Source of the DNA: Blastobasis lacticolella
Lineage: Eukaryota; Arthropoda; Insecta; Lepidoptera; Blastobasidae
Direction: 5' to 3'
NCBI GenBank assembly: GCA_905147135.1
Contig: LR990042.1
Location: 14,561,545 to 14,625,544 of the forward strand
DNA length: 64,000 bases
Part shown: in pieces, positions 44,107 through 54,655 of the stretch
How the letters are laid out: each line of letters starts with the position of its first letter
Numbering within the stretch: position 1 is the first letter of the stretch
Made by a program: the position numbers and the translations under genes
Notes under the pieces: generated by a model
The model's input: only the letters and a program-made list of their open reading frames with translations
Databases searched by the model: none
Told to the model about the DNA's origin: nothing

Positions 44107-47100
44107 TTAGTTCTGCGGAGGCTTCGACCATTCCACATTCAAGATCAAGTGATCATAACCATGACCATTCAAAGTCTGGATAGCCTTTGCAGCATCAGCG
44201 CGGAACTTGAAATGAACGTAGGCAAATCCTTTGCAGTGGCCAGTGCTCTGAAACAAAATACATAGGTCAACAAATTTGTTCACAACATCCTGTAACACTC
44301 CCTCACTGGACGTTGGGGCCTCCACCACATTAGTGGAGGGTTTTGCCATAATCTCCATACATGGCAGGAGGGTCCGATCAGGGCCAGGCAGAGCCGGAAC
44401 GGGTGCAATCTGAAGGTCATATTTTCACCAGGGTCCAGCCCAAGGTTTCCCTGCTACTCGGAAACTAAGCAGTGTAGAAATCACATAATGAAACACTTTG
44501 TGGCGCAAGTAATAATTTTCAATATTAGTCTCTCAGTATGCAAATAAAATTACCACAGGTCAATGCTCTATCTAGATAGTGCCATCCGCGTTGCTTGGTT
44601 TTGGTTTGGGAAAATATAAGTACAGAATAATGAAAACAATTTTATACTTAACCTATTGATCATTGAAACAATGAGAATAACAAGAATGCTCTACTTAGGT
44701 AGAGCTCGTCTAGTCTAAAATGACGCGCCCCACTACTTAGTTAGTTGATTTCGATGTGTGAGTGCAAATATTAATATCACTTCATCTGTGTGGGAGCGTC
44801 GACTGCTCCAATCGAACGACGCGAGCTCCTACGTTGGTGTCTCACCAGCAATTGAATGACCAATTACAACGGCATTTGTATATGTATTGCGTCCATATTT
44901 TAAACTTGCTTGTGTGCGTATAGCGATAGTGGGGCGCGTCATTTTAGATTAGACGCGCTCTATATGATGTTATAAACATTGCGATGAATTATTATAGATT
45001 GAGAAATAAATATTGTACACAAACCCCACAGGGTATTGAAGTGTTCAACCAGTCTCTGGGTTAAAATCGAAATAATGCAAACAGTAACAACGTTTGAAGT
45101 TTAATATATGTTAAAGATAGTGCACACAGCATTAAAACAGGATTCCTGTCCAATATGACACTATTTACAGTGGAAAGAATTCAACGCTGAAACTGTACAA
45201 CACGCATTTCCATGTTCTTTCATTTCCAACAAACCAGAATTATTATATTATATTATATTTCTCATAGTACGAGTAGATTTCTCTCGTATCGCTATGAAAC
45301 TTACTTTGTTATATTGTTTTCTTTAGAAATTGTTATATGAACTGAGTATACAAAAAAGAAGGAGGCATTGGCAATTTTATGTTTTATAGCAGTTTTTTAT
45401 CTTTAAAACTATAATATTGATGGTAAAAATTAACTACACTTTTTTGTAGAACTGTCACAAGATTTTAAATGATATATCACATACATGGACTTACCACCCA
45501 AAAGGGACTGCGCACTGCTTTGACTAAAACCGGGCAGAGCGAGAGTCACCATCGTTGATGCAAATTCCGAATTACTTTTATTACTTAGCGCGGACACCGA
45601 CCTACCGATCAGGGCCAGGCAGAGCCGGACCGGATGCAATCTGAAGGTCATATTTTCACCAGGGTCCAGCCCAAGGTTTCCCTGCTACTCGGAAACTATT
45701 GGTCCTAGAACACTAGTTCCTAGAGTGAAATGATAGCACTCCTCGAGATATACATTTCGTAGGACAGCTGTCACGAGGGTTCGATTTCACGGCCGGGCAG
45801 TAATTTAAAATGATTAATTTTAATTTCTGTTACGGGTCTTCGTCGGGTTATGTTCTATGTATAATAAGTATATATTTTAAAGTATATAAGTAGTTTATCA
45901 GTTATCTAGCACCCATAACAACAGCTTTGCTTACTTTGGGGCTAGATGGCGTTGTGTGAATTTGTCCACAATTATTTATTATGAAATTCATGGGGAGAAC
46001 GTTAGCCTAAGCAGCCTTATAAGTTGTCTTACCTTTTCTTTAGCAAGATACAGTTTATGAACAGGTCCAAAGCTTTTGACAAGATCATCCAGGTCAGCTT
46101 CAACAGCAAAGTTGCTGAGGTTAGAAATACGTATCGCAGCCATATCTTCACGACGCGCACCTGGAGGCTCTCGGCCAGTGCCACGGCCTGCTCCGCCTTC
46201 GCGCATGAACGGCGCAACGTACTTGTTGGTAGGTGTCGCTTTAGCATCTAAGGGCACAAAAGTTATTACTTCACCACAATTAAAATGGAACCATACACCT
46301 CACACACATCACAGGCCACTGCAGGATTTAAGGACTCTCCTACAAAAGGAGAGGCCATTGTCATGATTCTCCATGCTTGGCTTGTGGGTTGGACATCACA
46401 GTGTTATGAATATAATGGAAAAAGTTGTTGCCCTTTTTCAACTTACGAAAACATTAATCGCCTTTTACAACACCCATTAGTATAAAGGGTTGGTGCTGTT
46501 CTACTCTGCCGTACACATGCCGAACCCATAATAAGTAAAAATAGGTAATATAAGATAACAAATAATTGCAAACGTCCATAGTCCATCAGGCAGGCTGTAA
46601 ACTTGTAACCTTAGTGGTATAAAAAATAAAAACTTGCCTGCAGTTTTAGCAGCTTCTCCGACTTTAGTCTGAGCCATCTGAGTATGCTTGAACGGGCAGC
46701 TAAGAGTCCAGTGGTCACCCTGGCATGTTCGACACTTAAAGATGACACTGCTGGTTTGTGGCTGAAATTTTTTATTAATTTGTTGTTTATTAAATGTAAT
46801 ACTGATATTGATAATCGCAATAATCTGATAGAAATCTAATTTTGGCACAGATAGATTAATTCAGGATACAGGCAAACTTATTCATATCCCCCTTATATTC
46901 ATTTTCGAACAAATACCTGGCATAGGATACTTTGTGTAGAGGGATAATCGAAAGTTGTCATGCAATACCAGCAGACTTGTAATAAGCTAAATATGACATA
47001 TTCTACCTTCAGCCCATCAAGGTCACTATCATCAGGACGTTGGCTTTCTTCCTTGCTAGTAATAAACTGCATGAAAACATCTTCAGCACAATTGGTAGTA

Positions 47101-47468
47101 GCCGGGTTAGGTCCAGGTTTGTCATTGGCAGAATCACCAAATTTGCTCCATGTTTTACGCTTGGCAATGCTCTAAAACGTAAAACAATTAAATATTAATA
47201 AAACAGTTACCTATTGTTCTAACAGACTAGGAAGTTAAGTTTTGTATCAATATATGGGAGAAATATGAAGGATGTTTACCTTGGACACTATGCGTTTTTC
47301 GATTTTATATGTGCGAACAATTTTTACTTTTTTGTTGTCATTGTCATACTTGTATTCCGTGACGATCTTCAAACCGTTTTCGATCACTTCAGATGGCGGG
47401 GGCAGCGCTCCCTGGTCGATCTCAACTTCGTCCGCCCATGATGATTGGATACCATCAGCAACCGGCAT
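44107..47468 (-). CDS. eIF3g: Eukaryotic translation initiation factor 3 subunit G, 277 aa, 5 coding exons
   Basis: Exons: 47468-47280, 47171-47007, 46761-46638, 46247-46033 and 44247-44107. All junctions keep frame and give 277 residues, close to the usual length. The protein is part of the cytoplasmic eIF3 complex, which loads mRNA and initiator tRNA on the 40S ribosome. The N-terminal region ([27 protein letters not shown]) is the conserved eIF3g domain. A zinc knuckle (C128-x2-C131-x3-H135-x4-C140, [13 protein letters not shown]) follows, then an RRM with RNP2 IRISNL (198-203) and RNP1 KGFAYVHF (237-244), ending [10 protein letters not shown]. Start: the ATG at 47468 ([16 protein letters not shown]) agrees with insect orthologues. 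Intron 3 uses a GC donor (CAG|GCAAGT). Intron 4 is 1.8 kb and full of TE pieces. Identity is secure. Confidence 0.95.
44374..44466. repeat. 93-bp repeat in the eIF3g region, copy 1
   Basis: CCGATCAGGGCCAGGCAGAG through GGTTTCCCTGCTACTCGGAA, with over 95% identity to 45605-45698 in the same orientation. It is beyond the last exon's acceptor side, within intron 4. It is probably part of a SINE or LINE that I cannot name. Confidence 0.8.
44702..44960. mobile_element. TA-flanked MITE in eIF3g intron 4 (259 bp)
   Basis: Terminal inverted repeats of about 37 bp (AGCTCGTCTAGTCTAAAATG / CATTTTAGATTAGACGCGCT region) lie between TA dinucleotides (44700-44701, 44961-44962), as in Tc1/mariner-type MITEs. 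It is non-coding. Confidence 0.85.
45605..45698. repeat. 94-bp repeat in eIF3g intron 4, copy 2
   Basis: A direct repeat of 44374-44466, about 1.2 kb away. Confidence 0.8.
45739..45970 (+). mobile_element. SINE family B copy in eIF3g intron 4
   Basis: A B-box-like GAGGGTTCGATTTCACGGCC is followed by the family body (TTTTAATTTCTGTTACGGGT, AGTTTATCAGTTATCTAGCA) and the 3' end GGGGCTAGATGGCGTTGTGT. It is antisense to the host gene. Confidence 0.75.
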
Positions 47469-48184
47469 CTTTTAACAAATTATAAAGTTTGGTTAGAAGA
47501 TAAGAATTGTATCGGCAATTAAAAAACATAAAAAAATCGAGAAAAGGCGGTTACTAAGATAAAATTACTAAAACAATAAAATCAAGATAAATCTGGTTAA
47601 AGCAAGTATCAAATAAATAGATGTGTGCCAACATCACCAATAAATTAAGCAATTCTAAACATTATAACTGAGCTGAAAATTTTGTAAATGCTTCAAAGTA
47701 TGTTAAATTATTCATGTTAAACTGAATAATTTATAAAATTCCTAATAATCACATGAAAACATTTTGATATAACCTAATTTTCAGACTCAGTGGAATCGTT
47801 AAAATAACGCTTAAATAGCAGGGAAGCAATATTCACTTACATTTATTTAGTTAGTTGCTACGTCGTTAATTTCTAAAATGTATTTTTATGGAAATTGAGA
47901 AATTTTCTTGAACTATCTTCCACCTGTCCAAAAACGAAATGAATGAATGATGATGATTTGTATATCGGCTCACTGTGGTTTGTATGAATGAAGGACAAAA
48001 AGTTGCACCATGGACTATAGTGTTCAGCAGGGCTGTCCAACTCTCATTTCCTTTGTGTGTACAATAGAGCTCTGGAAGAAAAAACTAGGATGTCTCCATC
48101 TCTATTTACTTATACTAAAAAAAATGTGTCCCTTTCCCCCCATCCCGTGCACGACGATAAATGAAAAGCGACTTTATTACTTAC

Positions 48185-48300
48185 ATTTTAAGGATTAGAA
48201 TCAACTGTAGTAGTTGCTTGTGAGAAAACAACTGACGACCGACTAAACAACGCAGAGAATAAAATTTTTTCCGCGATGGCGCCAAAGTAACAAACCAATA
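48185..48300 (-). promoter_or_regulatory. eIF3g: Probable non-coding first exon/promoter region of eIF3g
   Basis: On the minus strand CCTTAAAAT|GTAAGTAATA is a near-consensus donor at 48184. The acceptor GTTAAAAG lies directly before the ATG at 47468. This gives a 5'UTR intron of about 715 bp. The upstream DNA (48250-48340) is locally richer in CpG (CCGCGATGGCGCC, GACGCGACCGACG). The transcription start is not determined. It could also serve a divergent transcript to the right. Confidence 0.45.
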
Positions 48301-49181
48301 TTTTTGTATTTTGTGTGCCCTGTGACGCGACCGACGCTGTTTTCACTCCTAAGTATTTTAAATTTTTTAATTACGATTTGTTATTGAAGAGTTCAGTGAA
48401 ATTAGGTTTGTGTGGGAAGTAATGAATTTGCAGTGCGTTTAGCGTTTTAAATCTGTACTTTGTGTTCGTGTTCGTATTAAGTGTATTTACGGCCCTTCTG
48501 TAATTCTGTATGTATTTTGATTTTGTGAGTATTTCCCTTTGATTTTTCCATTCAATCCTCCGTTTAACAAAAGTTGGTAAAACTTCAATCTAATTCTAGA
48601 TTGTTTGCAATCCCGTACACAAACAGTTCTCGTTTACAGGTATGGATAAACCATTGTCGATTCTTGCTCGAATATCATCGTAGCCAGTATAATAATAAAT
48701 TAAAACACGTAAACGTGTTTGTGTAAGTCCGTCATTTCGCTCCTGACGATATTGCTATAAAACGATACTATCATCATCATCATCATCATCATCATATCAG
48801 CCGAAGGACGCCCACTGCTGGGCATAGGCCTCTTCTATCAATACTCCACCCCAAAGTTGCTTCTTGTTTAGATTTCAAAATTTATTGCTTCATAAGTTAG
48901 GTAAACATTATTAACCCTTTACTGCAAATATAAAGCTAAAAGGATTTGCGTTATCTTAAACCTCCAAGTTCCAAGAGGCTTTGTCCAGAATTGACCTCAC
49001 AATTTTACAAGTCTTTTTTCCTCAGCGCCCCCTTTGCTACACTCCAACCGACCTCACTTAATTCTAATGCTAAATAGGTGTTTTAGGTTGTAGATTTTGC
49101 CAAATCCAATTTTGCCCTGCACAAGCACCCCCCGCAAGAGCTACATCCATCTGTTGATGTGCTAAGCTCTTCCACAACCCA
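48301..49181. other. Intergenic DNA, nothing coding recognised
   Basis: It contains an (ATC)n microsatellite at 48771-48796 followed by a common lepidopteran scrap (GACGCCCACTGCTGGGCATA). A plus-strand frame at 49182-49454 (90 codons) is unassigned and may belong to the P-like element downstream. Confidence 0.4.
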
Positions 49182-49487
49182 ATGTGCCCCCGTTATGAGA
49201 ACTTTGATGAGTTTTATGCTGACCACCTCTCAACACCGTCCACATCTTTTGATGTGGGAGCCTGTTTGAGAGAACAGTCAGTCTACTGTTCACCAAGGCC
49301 TTGTACATCTACAGATCTATTGAGCTCTGAGCAACAAGAGTGGCCTTTCATTGTTAGCTCCATACCTCTTTGGGAGTGTGTTACTCTTATTCGTAGGAGT
49401 AGATGTAAAATGAAAAGGAAACCTGATGAAGGAACTTTTGTTAAATATTCCTAATATATCTTAGACTAGCAATGATTTTTTTTTCAG

Positions 49488-49886
49488 CATTTGACAGACA
49501 TTTCACCTACTAAATCTGAATCAGCCAAGCTGTGTGTTTTGTTGTTTGATGAAATGGTTATTAATAAAAATTTATCTTTTAATTTTCAAACCGGATTAAT
49601 AGAAGCCTTTGAGGATCTTGAATCCAGAAAACTTTCATCAAATGTTGCTGACAGTTTTCATGGCCTCTTTAGTAATTGTAAAATACTAATAGCTTTTTAT
49701 TTTGTTGAAGATGGTGTTAAAACCTCTAATTTCAAGAATATTAATGTCAGCTGTTTTCAGTAATGGATTTTCAATTAGAGTCACAATTAGTGACCAAGGA
49801 TCTGCCAATGTTGCGGCAATAAACTCATTGATATTAGATACTAGAGCTGAACAATTGCATAACACTGTAGTAATGATGCCAATATA
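49488..49886 (+). pseudogene. P-element/THAP9-like transposase fragment
   Basis: After an acceptor-like TTTTTTTTCAG, the frame reads KLCVLLFDEMVINKNLSFN, GLIEAFEDLESR, ADSFHGLF and ILIAFYFVEDGVKTSNFKN, stopping at 49763. A shift near 49735 opens LMSAVFSNGFSIRVTISDQG and SANVAAINSLILDTR, stopping at about 49886. The LxFDEM block, the hydrophobic strand before VKT and the DQGSANVAAI block are in the order of P-element/THAP9 transposases (RNase H-like fold). The catalytic first Asp (DEM) and the DQG Asp are present. The THAP domain and the C-terminal half are missing; a SINE follows directly. Confidence 0.75.
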
Positions 49887-49916
49887 AATAAATAAATAAT
49901 CATAGAAAAGTTCACA

Positions 49917-50143
49917 CAGTGCCATCTAGCCCCAAAGTAAGCAAAGCTTGTGTTATGGGTGCTAGATAACTGATAAACTACTTGTATACTTTTAAATACA
50001 TTCTTATTATACATAGAACATCCAGACCTGTAACAGAAATTAAAATTAATCATTTTCAATTTCTGCCTGGCCGGGAATCGAACCCAGGACCTCTTGCGTG
50101 GCATATCGGCATGTAGACTATTAAACCACTCAGGTCGTCAGGT
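49917..50143 (-). mobile_element. SINE family B, full-length
   Basis: The minus strand starts ACGACCTGAGTGGTTTAATA (A box), with B box GGGTTCGATTCCC about 50 bp on. The body continues with TTTTAATTTCTGTTACAGGT and ends GGGGCTAGATGGCACTGTGT. It is the best-preserved copy of this family in the window. Confidence 0.85.
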
Positions 50144-50828
50144 TGGGGTTTCAGGAATATTCTGCAATATGTTGTAGACAACCAAAAGATATATGATATA
50201 TATGTTTCCCAATTATTGTTCTTTTCTAGGGACACTATAAAGCAGATGGTTGTGGTGGCAAAACCTGCACCATCCATTTTACCGACAAGCATCAGCACCC
50301 AAAGTTATATGACAGGTTAAAGGTATTTATGTATTGTTTGTTATTTGTACATATGTTTACCTTATTGTTTGTACAGAAGACGGCACATCAGCCTATCCAC
50401 CACCAGTATAAAATCTAAGGTCTTAACAGGGTAGGTCAAGCGCCTTCTGTACCTACAGTATTAACACATTGTATAACCACAGACCATTTCTATTATAACT
50501 TTTTAATGGCCTGATGCAAAAACTGTTTTGTGTACATTTGACAACTGAAAACAATTTTCATTTACTTATATTATGCACTAGCGACGTGCCTGGAAACACA
50601 GGTAACCTTAACCAATTAAAATTATACACCAAAGCCTTCCGCATGAAGCACTCTGTCTGTTGGTGAAAACAGCATGAACATCGCGAATAAACAGACAGAC
50701 GCAGCGTGGGAATTTGTTTTATAATATGTAGTGATACCGTTTTTACTATACCATACCATTTTTTAATTTATATATTTGTTATATTTAATTATATTAGTCA
50801 TCTGGGCGTTATTGCCCCGGGTGTACTC
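50144..50828. other. Spacer with one exon-like segment and a dispersed repeat
   Basis: 50231-50321 lies between TTTCTAG and GTATTTATG and reads GHYKADGCGGKTCTIHFTDK and on; the family is unknown and support is weak. 50578-50745 is a dispersed repeat (ACTAGCGACGTGCC...CGCAGCGTGGGAATTTGTTT), related to 53712-53915. Confidence 0.35.
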
Positions 50829-51001
50829 TTGCGCACGAGGGCCCGTGGTCCTCCTTGATCATAATCCAGGATTTGGCTGATCAGTTAACTATAGTGGAGC
50901 GACTGCCCTAACCTAACCCGATTGGATCATTCAGTCGCCTAAATGTGCAAGTTTCATCACGATGTTTTCCCTCACCATAATAGGTTCGCATTCAACTAAT
51001 G
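50829..51001 (-). mobile_element. SINE family A, truncated copy
   Basis: The 3' half of the family is present on the minus strand (GATGAAACTTGCACATTTAG... GGGCCCTCGTGCGC). The tRNA-like head is missing. Confidence 0.75.
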
Positions 51002-51057
51002 ATTCTTCGCGAGTTTTAAAATATTTATTCTACATCCAAATACTTTAATTTTATGAT

Positions 51058-51470
51058 TGACTAGCTTTCCGCCCGCGTGGACTGTTGTACCTATATCTTG
51101 GACAATAAAAAGTAGCCTATATCCATTCTCAGGTGCCAAACTATCTCTATTCTGAATTTCATCGAAATTGGTGCAGTCGTTTGGCCGTGAAAGTATGACC
51201 GACAGAGTTACTGTCGCATTTATAATAATTACTGGCCTTACGCCCGCGGCTCCGCTGGCGTGGACTATTGCACCTGTATCCTACGAGTGGAGGAGAATAA
51301 AAAGTAGCCTATGTCCATCCTCAGGTGCCAAACTATCTCCATACAGAATTTAATTGAAATTGGTGCAGTCGTTTAGCCGTGAAAGTAGAACAGACCGAGT
51401 TCCTTCGCATTTATAATCCTTACTAGCCTTCCGCCTGCGGCGACGGTCGCTCGAACTACACATTATATGG
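51058..51470. repeat. Tandem dispersed-repeat units (~175-190 bp)
   Basis: Units at 51058, 51234 and (partial) 51420 share CTAGCTTTCCGCCCGCGTGG, AATAAAAAGTAGCCTATGTC, CTCAGGTGCCAAACTATCTC and GTGCAGTCGTTTGGCCGTGA. They resemble the 3' ends of RTE-like LINEs common in insects. There is no coding content. Confidence 0.6.
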
Positions 51471-51696
51471 CGCAAGTAGGAGTAAGGTGGAAAAAAGGAG
51501 CATATGTTTTATCCATATATAATATTAAGAGGATTCCTCACATGGTATAAAATAAAGTCGCTTTCCGCGTCTATCTGTCTGTACGTATTTCCGCTAACTT
51601 CTCCTAAGCCATGCAATGGATTTTGATGCTGTTTTCCTTATCGTTTTTATGTAGAATACATGCATATTGGAGGTTGATATTTCAACCTAGTTATTA

Positions 51697-52042
51697 AGCG
51701 CGTCGGTGGTCGGGCGGTTGAGTATCCCAACTCGTAAGCGACAGGTACCGGGTTCGAATCCCGCTGCGGCCATGTACCAATGACTCTTTTCTGAGTTATG
51801 TACATTATATGAATTCTAACCGATGCTCTTACGGTGAGGGAAAACATCGTGATGAAACTGACTGAATGGGTAACCATGGCCCAATCTTGTGTGTGTATTG
51901 GTAACCAGGTAGCAGGGTCACGGAGGTCAGATGGTAGTCGCTCCACTGTAATTACCTGAGCGCCAAATCCTGAATCACGGTCAAGGCGGACCCCGGGCCC
52001 TCGTTCTCGAGAGCACAACCGGGACATTAACGATAAGATGAC
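51697..52042 (+). mobile_element. SINE family A, full-length
   Basis: The tRNA-like head (AGCGCGTCGGTGGTCGGGCG... GGGTTCGAATCCCG) and whole body are followed by a tail ending CACAACCGGGACATTAACGA. Confidence 0.85.
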
Positions 52043-52942
52043 TTTTTTTTATATCAACCTAGGTATTATGTTATAATGTAGGTACTTTTGGTCCTTTATT
52101 GTAAACATTGCTTTGTTAAACTACCTAGTTAATGTATGAATCAATCTACATTAAATAATTAATACAATGTATTTAAATAAAAAAAATTGTCGAGATGCTG
52201 AAACTTTAACTAGGGATTCATGTTTAGATGTAGTTGCTGATTCGATTTGAATAGGTGCCTACTTAGTTAAAATTATAAGTTTCATTCTAATTTGTATATG
52301 GTTCTTTCTTCAACTGGACTAAAATAAAGACATGGATTGTTTCGTCATTTAGTATTTATTTATTTATTTCACAGTTTAACAGTAATCTAATTCTATTTAA
52401 ACTAAATACATAATTAAGTATTTATTATGTATTTCATTTGTCTTATAAATGGATCATCTTGCTTTTTTTTTCAGACATAAATAATTTAATTAAGAAGACC
52501 GCTACAAGACTGTCTCCAGACCTCCTGTGTGACGTCTGATGAAGGGATGCTTCATTTTGTAATTGATAAAGAGGCATTTGAAGGTGCCATTATGGATGTG
52601 GCTTTCAGTTGGCTACATCGCAGCATGGTAGCACGATCGATCGGCGAGCACCGACTACAGATCCCTTGTAGCATAAGGAAGGAAATTGTAAATTGCACAC
52701 AGAAATAATATTCACGCAAGTAAGATATTGTTCATAATTGAACTAGCTTCTGCCCGCGACTTGGCCCGCGTGGATTTATGGCGATGCTAGTTGGTGAAAC
52801 CGACGGAAGCCACACCAGATGCCTCTTGGGCAGCACGATACTCCGACACCAGAGGTTTCACACGATGAAATAAATGAATTTCTAAACCGCCCCCATTTCT
52901 AAACCGATGTAAGCGCCTCAACGACTAACGTCATGGAGACAG
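52043..52942. other. Mostly non-coding spacer
   Basis: A 53-codon frame from ATG 52548 (MLHFVIDKEAFEGAIMDV...) is unassigned. 52744-52790 is a dispersed-repeat scrap (TTCTGCCCGCGACTTGGCCC). Confidence 0.35.
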
Positions 52943-53023
52943 GCACTGTGCAGTACCATGGCCCGAGGACCCCCTGCCGGTCTTCACGGACGAGGAAGAC
53001 GATGAGGAGCCACAAAGCAGCCT
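52943..53023 (+). CDS. Possible internal coding exon (27 residues)
   Basis: It lies between an acceptor (GGAGACAG) and a strong donor (CCT|GTAAGTATG). The one open frame reads HCAVPWPEDPLPVFTDEEDD and continues EEPQSS. It is GC-rich (about 60%) against AT-rich flanks, as coding exons often are. I cannot connect it to neighbouring exons or a family. A GC-rich candidate at 55157-55245 (VKVDCGGVREVQACGS) may or may not belong. Confidence 0.3.
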
Positions 53024-54364
53024 GTAAGTATGCTCTGCCTTCAGTTTGTTAACGCGTTTAGAAGGGTATTCTGGAATGGTTTCTCTACATATTTGAGTGC
53101 GAAAGTGGTGGTTTTTTTTCCTAATATTTTCGTTATATCGATTATCGAACACGATGTGTCGACATATCCGTAATGTTTCTACACCCTGCAGCGACAACTC
53201 AATAATTCGATTTTCGGACGTTATGATTAGGTTTAGATCAGACGCCTAGATACTGCCTATTTCTAAACCCCTACACCTATTCAAAATTTCACTATAAAAT
53301 GGGGAACAGGATCGCAATGAAGTAACATATCTTTACTTGTAATAAAACTGTAACAGGTATTTTATAGATGGCCCCGTAAATATTTTAAGATCATTGATGT
53401 TGTAGTTCAGAAATTACGCCTCATTAGAAGGTCCAAATAACTAGCGTTTGTATGTACACGGCTAAAGGTAGTCATATTACAACAAAATGTCATTTGTCAT
53501 GTCAGAACCGGAAATTTTAACTTGTGTATGGAAAAACAGATTTTTCTGTTAGATAGCTCTCTATTGACATTTTGTTGCAATGTTATTCAATATTATTTAT
53601 GGTTATTTAAGTCAATCGCAGATCAAGCGTAACGCTTTGACCTTTGGACCGTCTTTATACCGTTGTTATAGACTGTTTTACAGTGCAAGTGTTACACTCT
53701 GTTTATGGCATACTAGCGACCCGCCCCGGCTTAGCACGGGTAGTAACCTGAACAAATAATACACCTAAACCTAACTCATGAATCACTGTCTAATGGTGGA
53801 AACCGCATGAATATCCGTTCCGTAGTTTTTGAGTTCACGTACACAAAACATACAGACATACAGACGCAGCGCGGGACTTTGTTTTATAATATGTAGTGAC
53901 ACTAGGAAAAAAAGCATTCAACTATTGGAGTATTTTGAGTTATACCACAATAAAACCAGCTAGAGACTATGTATTGAGGCAACGAGGCAAGAGGTTCAAA
54001 GGGGTAAAACTTTCATTGCTAAGATAAAACGCTTTACCTAAAACCTGGAACATCGCAATCAGTCTGTCTTTGTCTAACCTATATATTTTTACCGGATACG
54101 TTTCGGAGACTGCAAAAGAACTGCACAATCTAATACACCATCTTCGTCCCACCACCGAACCAGGCAGGCACTCAGCGAACACTGTTTTACAGTCGAAATT
54201 ACAAAGACAGGAGAGACTAGACTGGGAGTTTTCAAATGCAAAGTAAAAAGCTCCTCTTTTGATAAGATTGCTTCACCGCAGATCAGTGTTACTTAATACG
54301 AGACATACAAAACATTTGTAATCCAAACGATAGAAGTCGCGGGCACAGCTAGTATGTAAATATA
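53024..54364. other. Spacer with dispersed repeats
   Basis: 53712-53915 is the ACTAGCGACCCGCCCCGGC-type repeat. 53490-53590 carries an inverted pair (ACAACAAAATGTCA / TGACATTTTGTTG), perhaps a small MITE. 53940-54300 resembles a LINE 3' end but is too decayed to classify. Confidence 0.4.
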
Positions 54365-54655
54365 GAGCGTCGGTGGCCTAGTGGTTAAGGTTGGTTCGAA
54401 TCCCAGTGACGCCATGTACCTATGGGTCTTTTCTGAGTTATATACATTAGTTGAACGCTAACCGATGCTATTAAGATGAGACAAAACATCGTGATGAAAC
54501 CTGCACGTTCAGGCGACTGATTGTGTAACCATGGTCCAAACGGGTCAAATTCTCCTGTTAACGGAGGAAGGTCACGGAGGTCAAATGGCAGTCGCTCAAC
54601 TGTAATTGCCTGATCTGCCAAATCATGGTCAAGGCCCCGGGCTCTCGTGTGCGAG
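54365..54655 (+). mobile_element. SINE family A, copy with a deletion in the tRNA head
   Basis: The A-box region GAGCGTCGGTGGCCTAGTGG is fused to the B box GGTTCGAATCCC after a loss of about 20 bp. The body and 3' end (GGCCCCGGGCTCTCGTG) are present. Confidence 0.8.

Noticed and set aside
45430..45651. An extra eIF3g exon
   Set aside because: The five called exons already join in frame to a complete orthologue. This stretch contains a repeated element and would break the RRM.
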